6,168 nucleotides of DNA. It comes from Propionibacteriaceae bacterium (lineage in GTDB: Bacteria; Actinomycetota; Actinomycetes; Propionibacteriales; Propionibacteriaceae). The notes beneath the pieces were generated by a model, which saw nothing but the letters and a program-made list of their open reading frames with translations, did not search any database and was not told where the DNA came from. A program made the translations under genes and the position numbers. This document shows, in pieces, positions 1 to 6,168 of the stretch; the first letter of the stretch is position 1, and every line of letters begins with the position of its first letter. The stretch covers positions 1 to 6,168 of the forward strand of contig JAIRXX010000363.1 in assembly GCA_031268065.1 (NCBI GenBank), read 5' to 3'.

Positions 1-26
1 AAGAGGCAAGCAAAATTTTCCAGACA

Positions 27-650
27 CTAATACAACGCATTTGCACCATTTTTATCATCTTTCTTCGGTCCAAAGATTCCCCAATCGAACCGCCTAGCGT
101 CATATGGGTACATAAGAGCATTAGGTTCGCCGGTAGTAGTCCCAGTATTGTGGGCAAGCCCTAGAGCATGACCGATTTCATGAGCAGCCACGCCTTGCCG
201 CTGTTGAGTAGTGTAGTTTAGGCTACTCATGAGAGACCAATTCAGAACCACTTCCATCCCACCTTTCTTCCATTTGCCGTTAGAGCATTCTGGGACAGAT
301 TGAGTGGTTCCTTTTTTGCGAGTTACGCCTGACCAGCTAACCGTATTCCCACGATTCTCGTTAGTTCCATAGAAATGATAACTGCTCGAACTGGCAAGTT
401 TCGGATCTAAACCACTCCATCTTCCAGCAGCATTAGCCCACACTGGGGAAGAAGAAAGAGGACTCGGTGAATAATACTTGATATTCTTCGTATCCCATAC
501 ACAACCAAGCGTGCTATACGCATTAGCTTGCGGTGCACATGGGAAGCTCATGAGACTAAGCGTCATGATAATCATTATCGCAGATGCTATTTTTTTCGAC
601 ACAGCCTTCATGCAAACGAGTGTAGGGGGGGCAACCTGGGTGTCAATCAT
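27..650 (-). CDS. secreted matrixin-like zinc metalloprotease
   Basis: A 207-residue protein, probably an exported zinc endopeptidase of the metzincin/matrixin (M10-like) group. Visible: [11 protein letters not shown] at residues 157-167, giving zinc ligands H157, H161 and H167 and catalytic E158, then a Met-turn LMYP at 179-182 (M180). The N-terminus has lysines at 15, 19 and 20, a hydrophobic stretch at about 21-36, and a likely signal-peptidase site after ANA (42-44), leaving a mature enzyme of about 163 residues. C50 and C121 could form a disulfide. There is no room for a propeptide and no cysteine-switch motif. Start: ATG at 650 has GAGG seven bases upstream and an in-frame TGA at 662-660, so the frame cannot extend further. 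An internal ATG at 611 (M14) would give a more usual signal peptide but has no ribosome binding site. The gene is AT-richer than its surroundings, suggesting transfer. The substrate is unknown. The third zinc ligand is His, not Asp, which argues against snapalysin (M7). Confidence 0.87.
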   Translation of the reverse strand: MIDTQVAPPTLVCMKAVSKKIASAIMIIMTLSLMSFPCAPQANAYSTLGCVWDTKNIKYYSPSPLSSSPVWANAAGRWSGLDPKLASSSSYHFYGTNENRGNTVSWSGVTRKKGTTQSVPECSNGKWKKGGMEVVLNWSLMSSLNYTTQQRQGVAAHEIGHALGLAHNTGTTTGEPNALMYPYDARRFDWGIFGPKKDDKNGANALY

Positions 651-657
651 GAGAACG

Positions 658-661
658 CCTC
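658..661 (-). promoter_or_regulatory. ribosome binding site of the metalloprotease gene
   Basis: On the minus strand GAGG lies seven bases before the ATG whose first base is 650. It overlaps the in-frame TGA at 662-660. It favours the upstream ATG over the internal ATG at 611, which is preceded by a C-rich stretch without a Shine-Dalgarno match. Confidence 0.55.
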
Positions 662-691
662 ATCGAACTCTTTACGACATCAGCCTGAAGA

Positions 692-938
692 CCCCCGGTA
701 GTTTGCGCGCTGAACCTGGACGAGATCGTGCTGGTCGCCCCCGGAACTGGCGCAAGGCCCCTTCCTCGTCTCCATGAAAGGCGCCGTCACCGTCCACACC
801 CTGCCAGCGCTCACCGAGAAACTAGACCTGCGAGTCTCCTCCCTGGGCCAAGAAGCCACCCTAGTCGGCACGTCAGCCCTGAACCTGCTCGGAGATTGTC
901 TGACTGACTGGTTACACTTTTTCCGATGGCGACACTGA
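692..938 (+). pseudogene. C-terminal remnant of a ROK-family protein, frameshifted
   Basis: Two reading frames together resemble the end of a ROK-family (NagC/XylR/glucokinase-type) protein. In the frame of base 707 the text reads ALNLDEIVLVAPGTG, like the ROK segment in which a hydrophobic strand (N-P-E-x-V-V-L-G-G) precedes the last subdomain. About base 743-754 the similarity moves to the next frame, which continues GPFLVSMKGAV, then TLPALTEKLDLRVSSLG and QEATLVGTSALNLLGD, matching the family's terminal LP...VRxSxLG..A.LxGAAALAL pattern. That frame ends at TGA 936-938. The first frame is closed upstream by TGA 686-688, and no sugar-binding or phosphate motif or N-terminal helix-turn-helix is present, so most of the gene is missing. 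The last 13 bases overlap the lhr start. The assignment is by recalled family pattern only; a chance open frame is the alternative. Confidence 0.5.
913..918 (+). promoter_or_regulatory. possible -10 element of a leaderless lhr promoter
   Basis: TACACT fits the actinobacterial -10 pattern TAnnnT and ends seven bases before the lhr ATG at 926. Transcription would then begin at or next to the A of the start codon, giving a leaderless mRNA, which is common in actinobacteria. No Shine-Dalgarno sequence is seen before the ATG, which agrees. A -35 is not convincing: TTGTCT at 896-901 is only 11 bases upstream, and the properly spaced hexamer at 890-895 does not match TTGACA. Confidence 0.35.
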
Positions 939-3900
939 GCAGATTCTCGCTTCCCGCCCAGACTTGGTTTCGGGAAAATTTTGCCTCCCCCACCGCAGCC
1001 CAGGAGCAGGCTTGGGAAGCGGTGAGCAACCAGGAGAATGCCCTGGTCGTGGCACCCACCGGCTCTGGGAAGACGCTGGCCGCCTTCCTCTGGGCGATAG
1101 ACCGGCTGGCCAGCCCCGCGAATCGCCCTGACGCCGACGCGCTTAGGCCAGGGGTGCGGGTGCTCTACGTCTCCCCGCTGAAAGCCCTGGCCGTCGATGT
1201 GGAGCGCAACCTGCGCTCACCGCTGCGCGGAATCCAAGCCGCCGCCCGCGAATTGGGCCTGGACCCCCCATCGATACGAGTGGGGGTGCGCACCGGCGAC
1301 ACCCCACCCGCCGAACGCCGCCAATTCACCCGCAAGCCACCCGACATCCTCATCACCACCCCGGAATCCCTATTCCTGCTGCTGACCTCCGCCGCCCGCT
1401 CGGCGCTGGCCAGCGTCGAGACCGTGATCGTAGACGAAGTACACGCCGTGGCCGGGAGCAAACGCGGCGCACATCTGTCGCTGAGCCTGGAACGGCTGGA
1501 CGAGCTTTTGCCCCGCCCGGCCCAGCGCATCGGCCTGTCGGCCACCGTCCGCCCGATGGAGCGGGTGGCCCGTTTCCTCAGCGGCACCAGGCCAACACAG
1601 ATCATCGCGCCCCAAGCGCAGAAGGAATGGCGGATCGAAGTCGTCGTCCCCGTACCCGACATGGCAGAAATTGGCGCGGAGTCCGAGCCGGAAACCCAGT
1701 CGATCTGGCCAGCGGTGGAGGAACGCATCGTCGATCTGATCGAGGAGCACCGTTCCACGCTGGTCTTCACCAATTCCCGGCGCTTGGCGGAAAAACTCAC
1801 CGTGCGGATCACCGAGATTCATGCCGCCCGTACGGCAGAGCGCGATGCAATAGCGGCAGCACGCGATGGCGAGGCGATAGAGCACGATGGCAAGGCAACC
1901 GAGCACGACTTCGGGGCGGCAGCACGCGATGGCGAGGCAACCGAGCACGACAGCAGCGTGCCAGAGCACGAGGATGGGACGCCGTGGCGAAGCGGCGATG
2001 CGGCAGGCGGCGCTTTCGCCCGCGCACACCACGGCTCGGTCAGCCACGAGCAGCGCGCTCAGATCGAGGAGGATTTGAAGGCCGGACGGCTCCGCGCGGT
2101 GGTGGCGACATCAAGCCTCGAATTGGGCATCGACATGGGCGCCATTGACTTGGTGATCCAAGTGGAAGCCCCAGTCTCGGTGGCTTCCGGCTTGCAGCGG
2201 ATCGGGCGGGCTGGCCACCAGGTCCAGGCGGTGTCCCACGGCATGATCTTCCCCAAATTTCGCGGCGATCTGCTGCAGACGGCGGTTGTCGTCCAACGGA
2301 TGCTAAGCGGCGCGATAGAAGAAGTCCGCGTGCCGTCCAACCCGCTCGACGTGCTCGCCCAGCAGATCGTGGCAATGGCGGCGATGGATGACTGGCGCGT
2401 AGATGACCTTGAAAAGTTGGTCCGCCGTTCGGCAAATTTCGCCCAGTTGACCCGTGACGTGCTCGAATCCCTGCTGGATATGCTCACTGGCCGTTATCCC
2501 AGCGACGAATTCGCTGAATTGCGCCCCCGGATCAATTGGGATCGCGGCGAGAATCTGCTCACCGGACGGCGTGGGGCGCAACACTTGGCGGTGACCTCGG
2601 GAGGCACCATCCCCGACCGCGGCCTATACGGAGTTTTCCTGGCCGAAGAGGCCCCGTCCGCTGGGCAAGCCCTGGCCCCAAACGATGCCGCGCAGGCTGG
2701 CCCGGACGGCACCACACCCTCCGACAGAGGCGTCAGCCGACACAGTTCCAGCCGGCGGGGCGGTCGCAGAGTGGGCGAGTTGGACGAGGAGATGGTTTAT
2801 GAGTCGCGGGTGGGCGACGTCTTCGCGCTGGGCACGTCCAGCTGGCGGATAGCGAAAATCACCCACGACCAGGTGATCGTAACCCCCGCTCCCGGAGTCC
2901 CGGCGCGGATGCCGTTCTGGCACGGCGATGCGATAGGACGCCCCGCCGAGCTGGGTGAGGCGGTGGGCGCGTTCGTGCGGCGGTTGGACAGCCTGCCACA
3001 ACTTGACGCCAAAGCTGAGCTGGCCAGTTGCGGATTGGACGAGTGGGCGGCGGACAACCTGCTCGCCTATCTGAGCGCGGAAAAGCGGCAAACTGGCCAC
3101 CTGCCCACCGACCGGCAATTAGTCGTGCAGCGTTCCCGCGACGAGGTGGGTGACTGGCGGGTAGTGGTGCTCTCACCCTATGGCGGCCAGGTCCACGCGC
3201 CCTGGGCGCTGCTGGCGGCGTCCCGGCTGCGCGAACGTTTCGGCGCGGATGTGCGGGCGATGCACGCCGACGACGGCATGGTCTTCCGAATACCTGACAC
3301 CAGCTTGGATTGGGAGGCGGGGGAATGGTCGGAATTGGACGACCGCGCCCTGTTGGCAGACATTTTCCCCGATCCGGCGGACATCGTTAGCGCTATTACC
3401 GCCCAACTCGGTGATTCGGCGCTTTTTGCCTCTCGTTTTCGGGAGGCGGCAAATCGGGCTTTGCTGCTGCCAAAACGCCGCCCCGACCAGCGCCGGGCAT
3501 TGTGGCAGCAACGGCTGCAGGCGGCGCAATTGTTGGAGGTCGCCAACGCCCACCCCAGTTTTCCAATCATCATGGAAACGGTGCGGGAATGCCTGAACGA
3601 TGTATTCGACGTGCCCGCGCTGGAACGATTGCTGTCGCGGGTCCGTTCGGGAGCCGTCCGCACCGTTTCCGTGACTCTGCCGCAACCGTCGCCCTTCACC
3701 TCGTCGCTGCTGCTGGGCTATATGGCCGCCTTCCTCTATGAATACGACTCCCCGCTGGCCGAACGCCGCGCCGCCGCGCTCTGCCTCGATCCGCAATTGC
3801 TCGCCCAACTCCTCGGCCAGGTGGCGCTGCCCGCGCTGGCCGAATTGCTCGAACCCGAGCAGCTCACCCGCACCGAGGCCGAATTGCAGCACTTGGCCGA

Positions 3901-6168
3901 GCCGAGGAAAGCCCGCGACGCCGACGAGCTAACCGACCTGCTCCGAATGCTGGGGCCGCTGACCACCGCCCAACTGGCCGCCAGATGCCAGTCGCCGCCA
4001 GACGTGGCGGATTGGCTGGCCGGGCTAGTCCGGCAACGACGAGTGGGCCGCGTCGATCTCAGCCCAGGGATAGCTGCCAGCCTTGAAGAGGAAGGACAGC
4101 CATCATCCTTAACCGTCCCAGAACAGACTCGCCGCCTCCGGTCATCGGCTAGCAAACGCGAAGAATCACTCGGCACGGGTGGTGCTCGTCCCACAGGCAG
4201 CCAGTCGCCTACCGCTTGGGGAACCCAGTTGTGGACAGCGGCAGAAGACCTGGCCGATCCTCCATCAGTCGAACGTTGGGTGCTCCGTTATGCCCGCAGC
4301 CATGTGCCCTTCACCCGCAAAGAGGTTGGCGCTTGGTTGCGGCGGCTGGCCCAGGCTGGTCTCACCGACCGCGCAGCCAGCTTGGAACACCAGCTGGCAC
4401 CCAGGCTCGCCGGACTGGTCGCGGATGGGCGGCTGGTCGAAGGGGAGTTGCGCCCGGTGGGATGGACGCCTCCCGAACCGCCGCGAGCGCTCTGCGCGGA
4501 GGACGCCCTGCCGCGCGGCACAGCTGCCACCTGTGCCAACCCGGAGGTTGGAGACGTCCAGTGGGATACCCCGCATATGGGAGACGCCCCTTACCCGGCC
4601 TCACTTTCAGCAGACATCCCTAGCGCCGCCGCGTCTTCGCGGGAGGACGCTCAGGCCGCCACGCATTCGGCGGACGCGCCCCATGACAGCGCATCTTCCC
4701 GGTCCAACGCCGCGCGGGAGCCGTGGGCTGTGGATTCCAGCACCGTCCAATACTGCGATCCGAATGTGCTGCAAACTCTGCGCCGACGTTCCATCGCCGC
4801 GCTTCGGAAAGCCGTCGAGCCGGTTCCAGCCGCCCAATTCGCCCGTTTCCTGCCCCAATGGCATGAATTTGGCGCACGCCGGGGCAGCGCCGGGGTGTTG
4901 CGCACCATCGAGCAACTGGCCGGGGTGCCGTTGGCGGCGAGCGCCTGGGAGACGCTGATCCTTCCGGCCAGGGTGTGTGACTACCAGCCAGCGATGTTGG
5001 ACGAATTGCTCGGGGCCGGGGAGATTTGCTGGCAGGGCAACGGGGCGCTGGCCAGCGGCGACGGCTGGATATCTTTCCACCTCCGCGATTCGGCCAGCCT
5101 CACCTTGCATCCCGGCCCGCCCGCCGCCACCAGCGCAGGCTCCGGCTCAGAAGCGCTGGACCTGCTCGCCCAAAGTGCCCTTTTCGCTCCCGACCTGGCC
5201 GCCCGGATGGGTTGGAGTTTGGCGAAGACGCTGGCCGAGCTTTGGGAATTGGCCTGGGCCGGGCTGGTCTCCAACGATTCTTTCGCCGGGGTACGGGCAC
5301 TGCTCAAGCAGGGTACCCAGAGCCACCGCACCCAGCGCACCCCGCTGCGTTCCCGCTACGGGCGGCCCCGGCTCCGACTCGGCCACAGCGCCGATCCATC
5401 CCCGCACGCCGGTGGGCGCTGGTGGGCGATCCCCGCTCCCGACACCGATCCGACCAGGCGCGCGGTGGCCATCACCGAGTCGCTGCTCGACCGCTACCCG
5501 GTGCTCACCAAGCCGAGCGTCACCGCCGAGGGGATTCCGGGAGGCTTCGCCACTGTTTACCGGGTATTGTCTGCGGCAGAAGACGCCGGGCAGCTGCGCC
5601 GAGGCTATTTCATCGAGGGGCTGGGCGGCGCCCAATTCGCCCCGACCGAGGTCATCGACCGGCTCCGGGAGGAAGCCCAGCAGTCCACACTGGACCAGAA
5701 CGCGCCTAAACCGGGGCACACATCGATCCATACGGCGAACACGGACGTCCCAGTCCGCTCGGATCAGGACACACCGAGGCCGATGGCCGTGGACTCCCCG
5801 GCAGCGCTGTCGCAAACACTCACCCTGGCCGCCTGCGACCCGGCCAATCCCTACGGCGCGGCCCTGCCCTGGCCGCTGCGTCAAGGCGGTCATCTGCCTG
5901 GCCGCAAACCCGGTGCCCTGGTGACGATGGTCGCCGGACGCTTGGTGCTCTATGTAGAGCGCGGCGGACGCACGGCGCTAACCTGGCCCGCCGAGCCTGC
6001 GGCGCTCACCGCCGCTGCCGCCTCGCTCAGCGCCCTGATCACCCGGCAAGCCGCAGGCGACCTAACCATAGAAAAAGTAGACGGCGAACCGATCCTTTCC
6101 GCCAACCACCCGCTAGCCACCGCCCTATCCGAAGCCGGATTCAAAATAACCCCGCGCGGCTACACCCT
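926..6168 (+). CDS. lhr: ATP-dependent DNA helicase Lhr, 3' end beyond window
   Basis: One unbroken frame of 1747 codons, still open at the right edge. Lhr is a superfamily 2, 3'-to-5' ssDNA-dependent ATPase/helicase of DNA repair; it acts in the cytoplasm on the nucleoid. Helicase motifs: I APTGSGKT 43-50, Ia YVSPLKAL 81-88, Ib TPESL 145-149, II DEVH 170-173, III SAT 205-207, IV VFTNSR 280-285, V ATSSLELGID 394-403, VI QRIGRAGHQ 424-432. A winged helix (about 440-560) and a beta-barrel follow, with VGELDEEMVYES at 616-627. W640 of SSWRI seems to match the DNA-contacting tryptophan reported in mycobacterial Lhr. The core ends near 900; the large C-terminal domain of winged helices and an AlkZ-like fold follows. 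ATG 926 is the only start: TGA at 905-907 closes the frame, and the N-terminus aligns with known Lhr proteins. The last residues, TPRGYTL, resemble the family C-terminus, so few codons are missing. The protein is about 240 residues longer than usual, through low-complexity insertions. No Shine-Dalgarno is visible. Confidence 0.97.
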   Translation, partial: MATLSRFSLPAQTWFRENFASPTAAQEQAWEAVSNQENALVVAPTGSGKTLAAFLWAIDRLASPANRPDADALRPGVRVLYVSPLKALAVDVERNLRSPLRGIQAAARELGLDPPSIRVGVRTGDTPPAERRQFTRKPPDILITTPESLFLLLTSAARSALASVETVIVDEVHAVAGSKRGAHLSLSLERLDELLPRPAQRIGLSATVRPMERVARFLSGTRPTQIIAPQAQKEWRIEVVVPVPDMAEIGAESEPETQSIWPAVEERIVDLIEEHRSTLVFTNSRRLAEKLTVRITEIHAARTAERDAIAAARDGEAIEHDGKATEHDFGAAARDGEATEHDSSVPEHEDGTPWRSGDAAGGAFARAHHGSVSHEQRAQIEEDLKAGRLRAVVATSSLELGIDMGAIDLVIQVEAPVSVASGLQRIGRAGHQVQAVSHGMIFPKFRGDLLQTAVVVQRMLSGAIEEVRVPSNPLDVLAQQIVAMAAMDDWRVDDLEKLVRRSANFAQLTRDVLESLLDMLTGRYPSDEFAELRPRINWDRGENLLTGRRGAQHLAVTSGGTIPDRGLYGVFLAEEAPSAGQALAPNDAAQAGPDGTTPSDRGVSRHSSSRRGGRRVGELDEEMVYESRVGDVFALGTSSWRIAKITHDQVIVTPAPGVPARMPFWHGDAIGRPAELGEAVGAFVRRLDSLPQLDAKAELASCGLDEWAADNLLAYLSAEKRQTGHLPTDRQLVVQRSRDEVGDWRVVVLSPYGGQVHAPWALLAASRLRERFGADVRAMHADDGMVFRIPDTSLDWEAGEWSELDDRALLADIFPDPADIVSAITAQLGDSALFASRFREAANRALLLPKRRPDQRRALWQQRLQAAQLLEVANAHPSFPIIMETVRECLNDVFDVPALERLLSRVRSGAVRTVSVTLPQPSPFTSSLLLGYMAAFLYEYDSPLAERRAAALCLDPQLLAQLLGQVALPALAELLEPEQLTRTEAELQHLAEPRKARDADELTDLLRMLGPLTTAQLAARCQSPPDVADWLAGLVRQRRVGRVDLSPGIAASLEEEGQPSSLTVPEQTRRLRSSASKREESLGTGGARPTGSQSPTAWGTQLWTAAEDLADPPSVERWVLRYARSHVPFTRKEVGAWLRRLAQAGLTDRAASLEHQLAPRLAGLVADGRLVEGELRPVGWTPPEPPRALCAEDALPRGTAATCANPEVGDVQWDTPHMGDAPYPASLSADIPSAAASSREDAQAATHSADAPHDSASSRSNAAREPWAVDSSTVQYCDPNVLQTLRRRSIAALRKAVEPVPAAQFARFLPQWHEFGARRGSAGVLRTIEQLAGVPLAASAWETLILPARVCDYQPAMLDELLGAGEICWQGNGALASGDGWISFHLRDSASLTLHPGPPAATSAGSGSEALDLLAQSALFAPDLAARMGWSLAKTLAELWELAWAGLVSNDSFAGVRALLKQGTQSHRTQRTPLRSRYGRPRLRLGHSADPSPHAGGRWWAIPAPDTDPTRRAVAITESLLDRYPVLTKPSVTAEGIPGGFATVYRVLSAAEDAGQLRRGYFIEGLGGAQFAPTEVIDRLREEAQQSTLDQNAPKPGHTSIHTANTDVPVRSDQDTPRPMAVDSPAALSQTLTLAACDPANPYGAALPWPLRQGGHLPGRKPGALVTMVAGRLVLYVERGGRTALTWPAEPAALTAAAASLSALITRQAAGDLTIEKVDGEPILSANHPLATALSEAGFKITPRGYT
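1838..1984 (+). repeat. seven 21-bp tandem repeats coding heptads in Lhr RecA2
   Basis: Residues 305-353 of Lhr split into seven consecutive heptads: ERDAIAA, ARDGEAI, EHDGKAT, EHDFGAA, ARDGEAT, EHDSSVP, EHEDGTP. The rough consensus is (E/A)-(H/R)-D-G-x-A-x. At DNA level these are imperfect 21-bp units starting GAGCACGA or GCACGCGAT. The array lies between helicase motif IV (NSRRLAEKL) and the conserved HHGS at 368-371, a place where Lhr proteins carry a variable loop. The period is a multiple of three and the array is in frame, so gain or loss of units would not break the gene. Confidence 0.85.
1853..1938 (+). repeat. perfect 23-bp direct repeat pair, 63 bp apart
   Basis: Bases 1853-1875 and 1916-1938 are identical over 23 bp and are flanked by mismatches on both sides. 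The offset is 63 bp, three heptad units. A second identical pair of 17 bp (1893-1909 and 1935-1951) has an offset of 42 bp. Perfect identity inside a degenerate array suggests recent duplication or gene conversion between units. Confidence 0.85.
4607..4711 (+). repeat. degenerate 60-bp repeat in an Lhr C-terminal insertion
   Basis: Residues 1228-1242 (SADIPSAAASSREDA) and 1248-1262 (SADAPHDSASSRSNA) match at 9 of 15 positions with an offset of exactly 20 codons. They lie in a Ser/Ala/Asp-rich stretch between two parts of the Lhr C-terminal domain, GELRPVGW ending near 1180 and VQYCDPNVL starting at 1274. The stretch looks like a flexible linker grown by an old internal duplication. Confidence 0.55.

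Noticed and set aside
1..26. aaaatttt at 13-20 as a possible terminator for the protease gene.
   Set aside because: It is only an 8-base AT palindrome with no GC stem; the sequence past the stop codon is too short to judge.
27..650. Snapalysin (M7) as the identity of the protease.
   Set aside because: The third zinc ligand is His (HExxHxxGxxH), whereas snapalysin has Asp there.
662..710. Promoter for the protease on the minus strand.
   Set aside because: No TAnnnT hexamer with a spaced -35 was found; TAAAGA does not fit well enough to report.
478..777. Plus-strand open frame of 99 codons antisense to the protease gene.
   Set aside because: It lies mostly opposite the signal peptide and start of the metalloprotease, has no recognisable domain, and its tail runs through the ROK remnant in a frame without similarity.
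680..871. Minus-strand open frame of 63 codons in the gap between protease and lhr.
   Set aside because: It lies opposite the ROK-like remnant, has no ribosome site noticed, and its composition is that of a shadow frame.
1838..1984. Regular repeat as a possible CRISPR array.
   Set aside because: The units are contiguous 21-mers with no unique spacers, degenerate, and in frame inside a conserved helicase gene.
1627..2148. Long open frames in other frames over the repeat region, both strands (for example 1627-2148 plus and 1370-2047 minus).
   Set aside because: They overlap well-conserved Lhr motifs V and VI in the plus frame, have Arg/Ala/Gly-rich composition with no family resemblance, and follow from high G+C plus a 21-bp period without stops.
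4179..4958. Plus-strand open frame of 259 codons and several minus frames (such as 5147-5893).
   Set aside because: They sit opposite or out of frame with conserved Lhr C-terminal blocks; their Pro/Arg/Ser-rich products are typical shadows in high-G+C DNA.

Overview
The window reads as high-GC actinobacterial chromosome (Actinomycetota). The main gene is roughly two-thirds G+C, uses G/C-ending codons, and encodes an Lhr helicase whose wording follows the mycobacterial type closely. Genus and species cannot be fixed from what is visible.

Layout. Positions 27-650 (minus strand) carry a small secreted zinc metalloprotease of matrixin type with an intact HExxHxxGxxH site. Its DNA is clearly AT-richer (about 47-48% G+C in three 60-base lines counted by eye) than the rest, which suggests an acquired gene. 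Positions 692-938 (plus strand) look like the broken C-terminal end of a ROK-family sugar kinase/transcription regulator: it lacks its 5' part and needs a frame change near 743-754 to read through. From 926 to the right edge (plus strand) there is one uninterrupted reading frame of 1747 codons, still open at base 6168. It is the ATP-dependent DNA helicase Lhr, with every helicase motif intact and only its last few residues probably beyond the edge.

The Lhr is about 240 residues longer than the roughly 1,510-residue mycobacterial proteins. Most of the excess can be placed in four low-complexity insertions (about residues 576-613, 1053-1096, 1181-1272 and 1587-1625). A fifth variable segment, in RecA2, is built from seven tandem heptads (21-bp units).

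How the parts relate. The protease and lhr diverge and show no functional link. lhr begins inside the last codons of the ROK remnant and has a TACACT -10-like hexamer seven bases before its ATG, so its mRNA may be leaderless. No RNA gene, CRISPR array, insertion sequence or complete mobile element was found. I see no convincing new multi-gene system. The unusual points are the repeat-filled insertions in Lhr and the AT-rich protease beside a decayed ROK gene.
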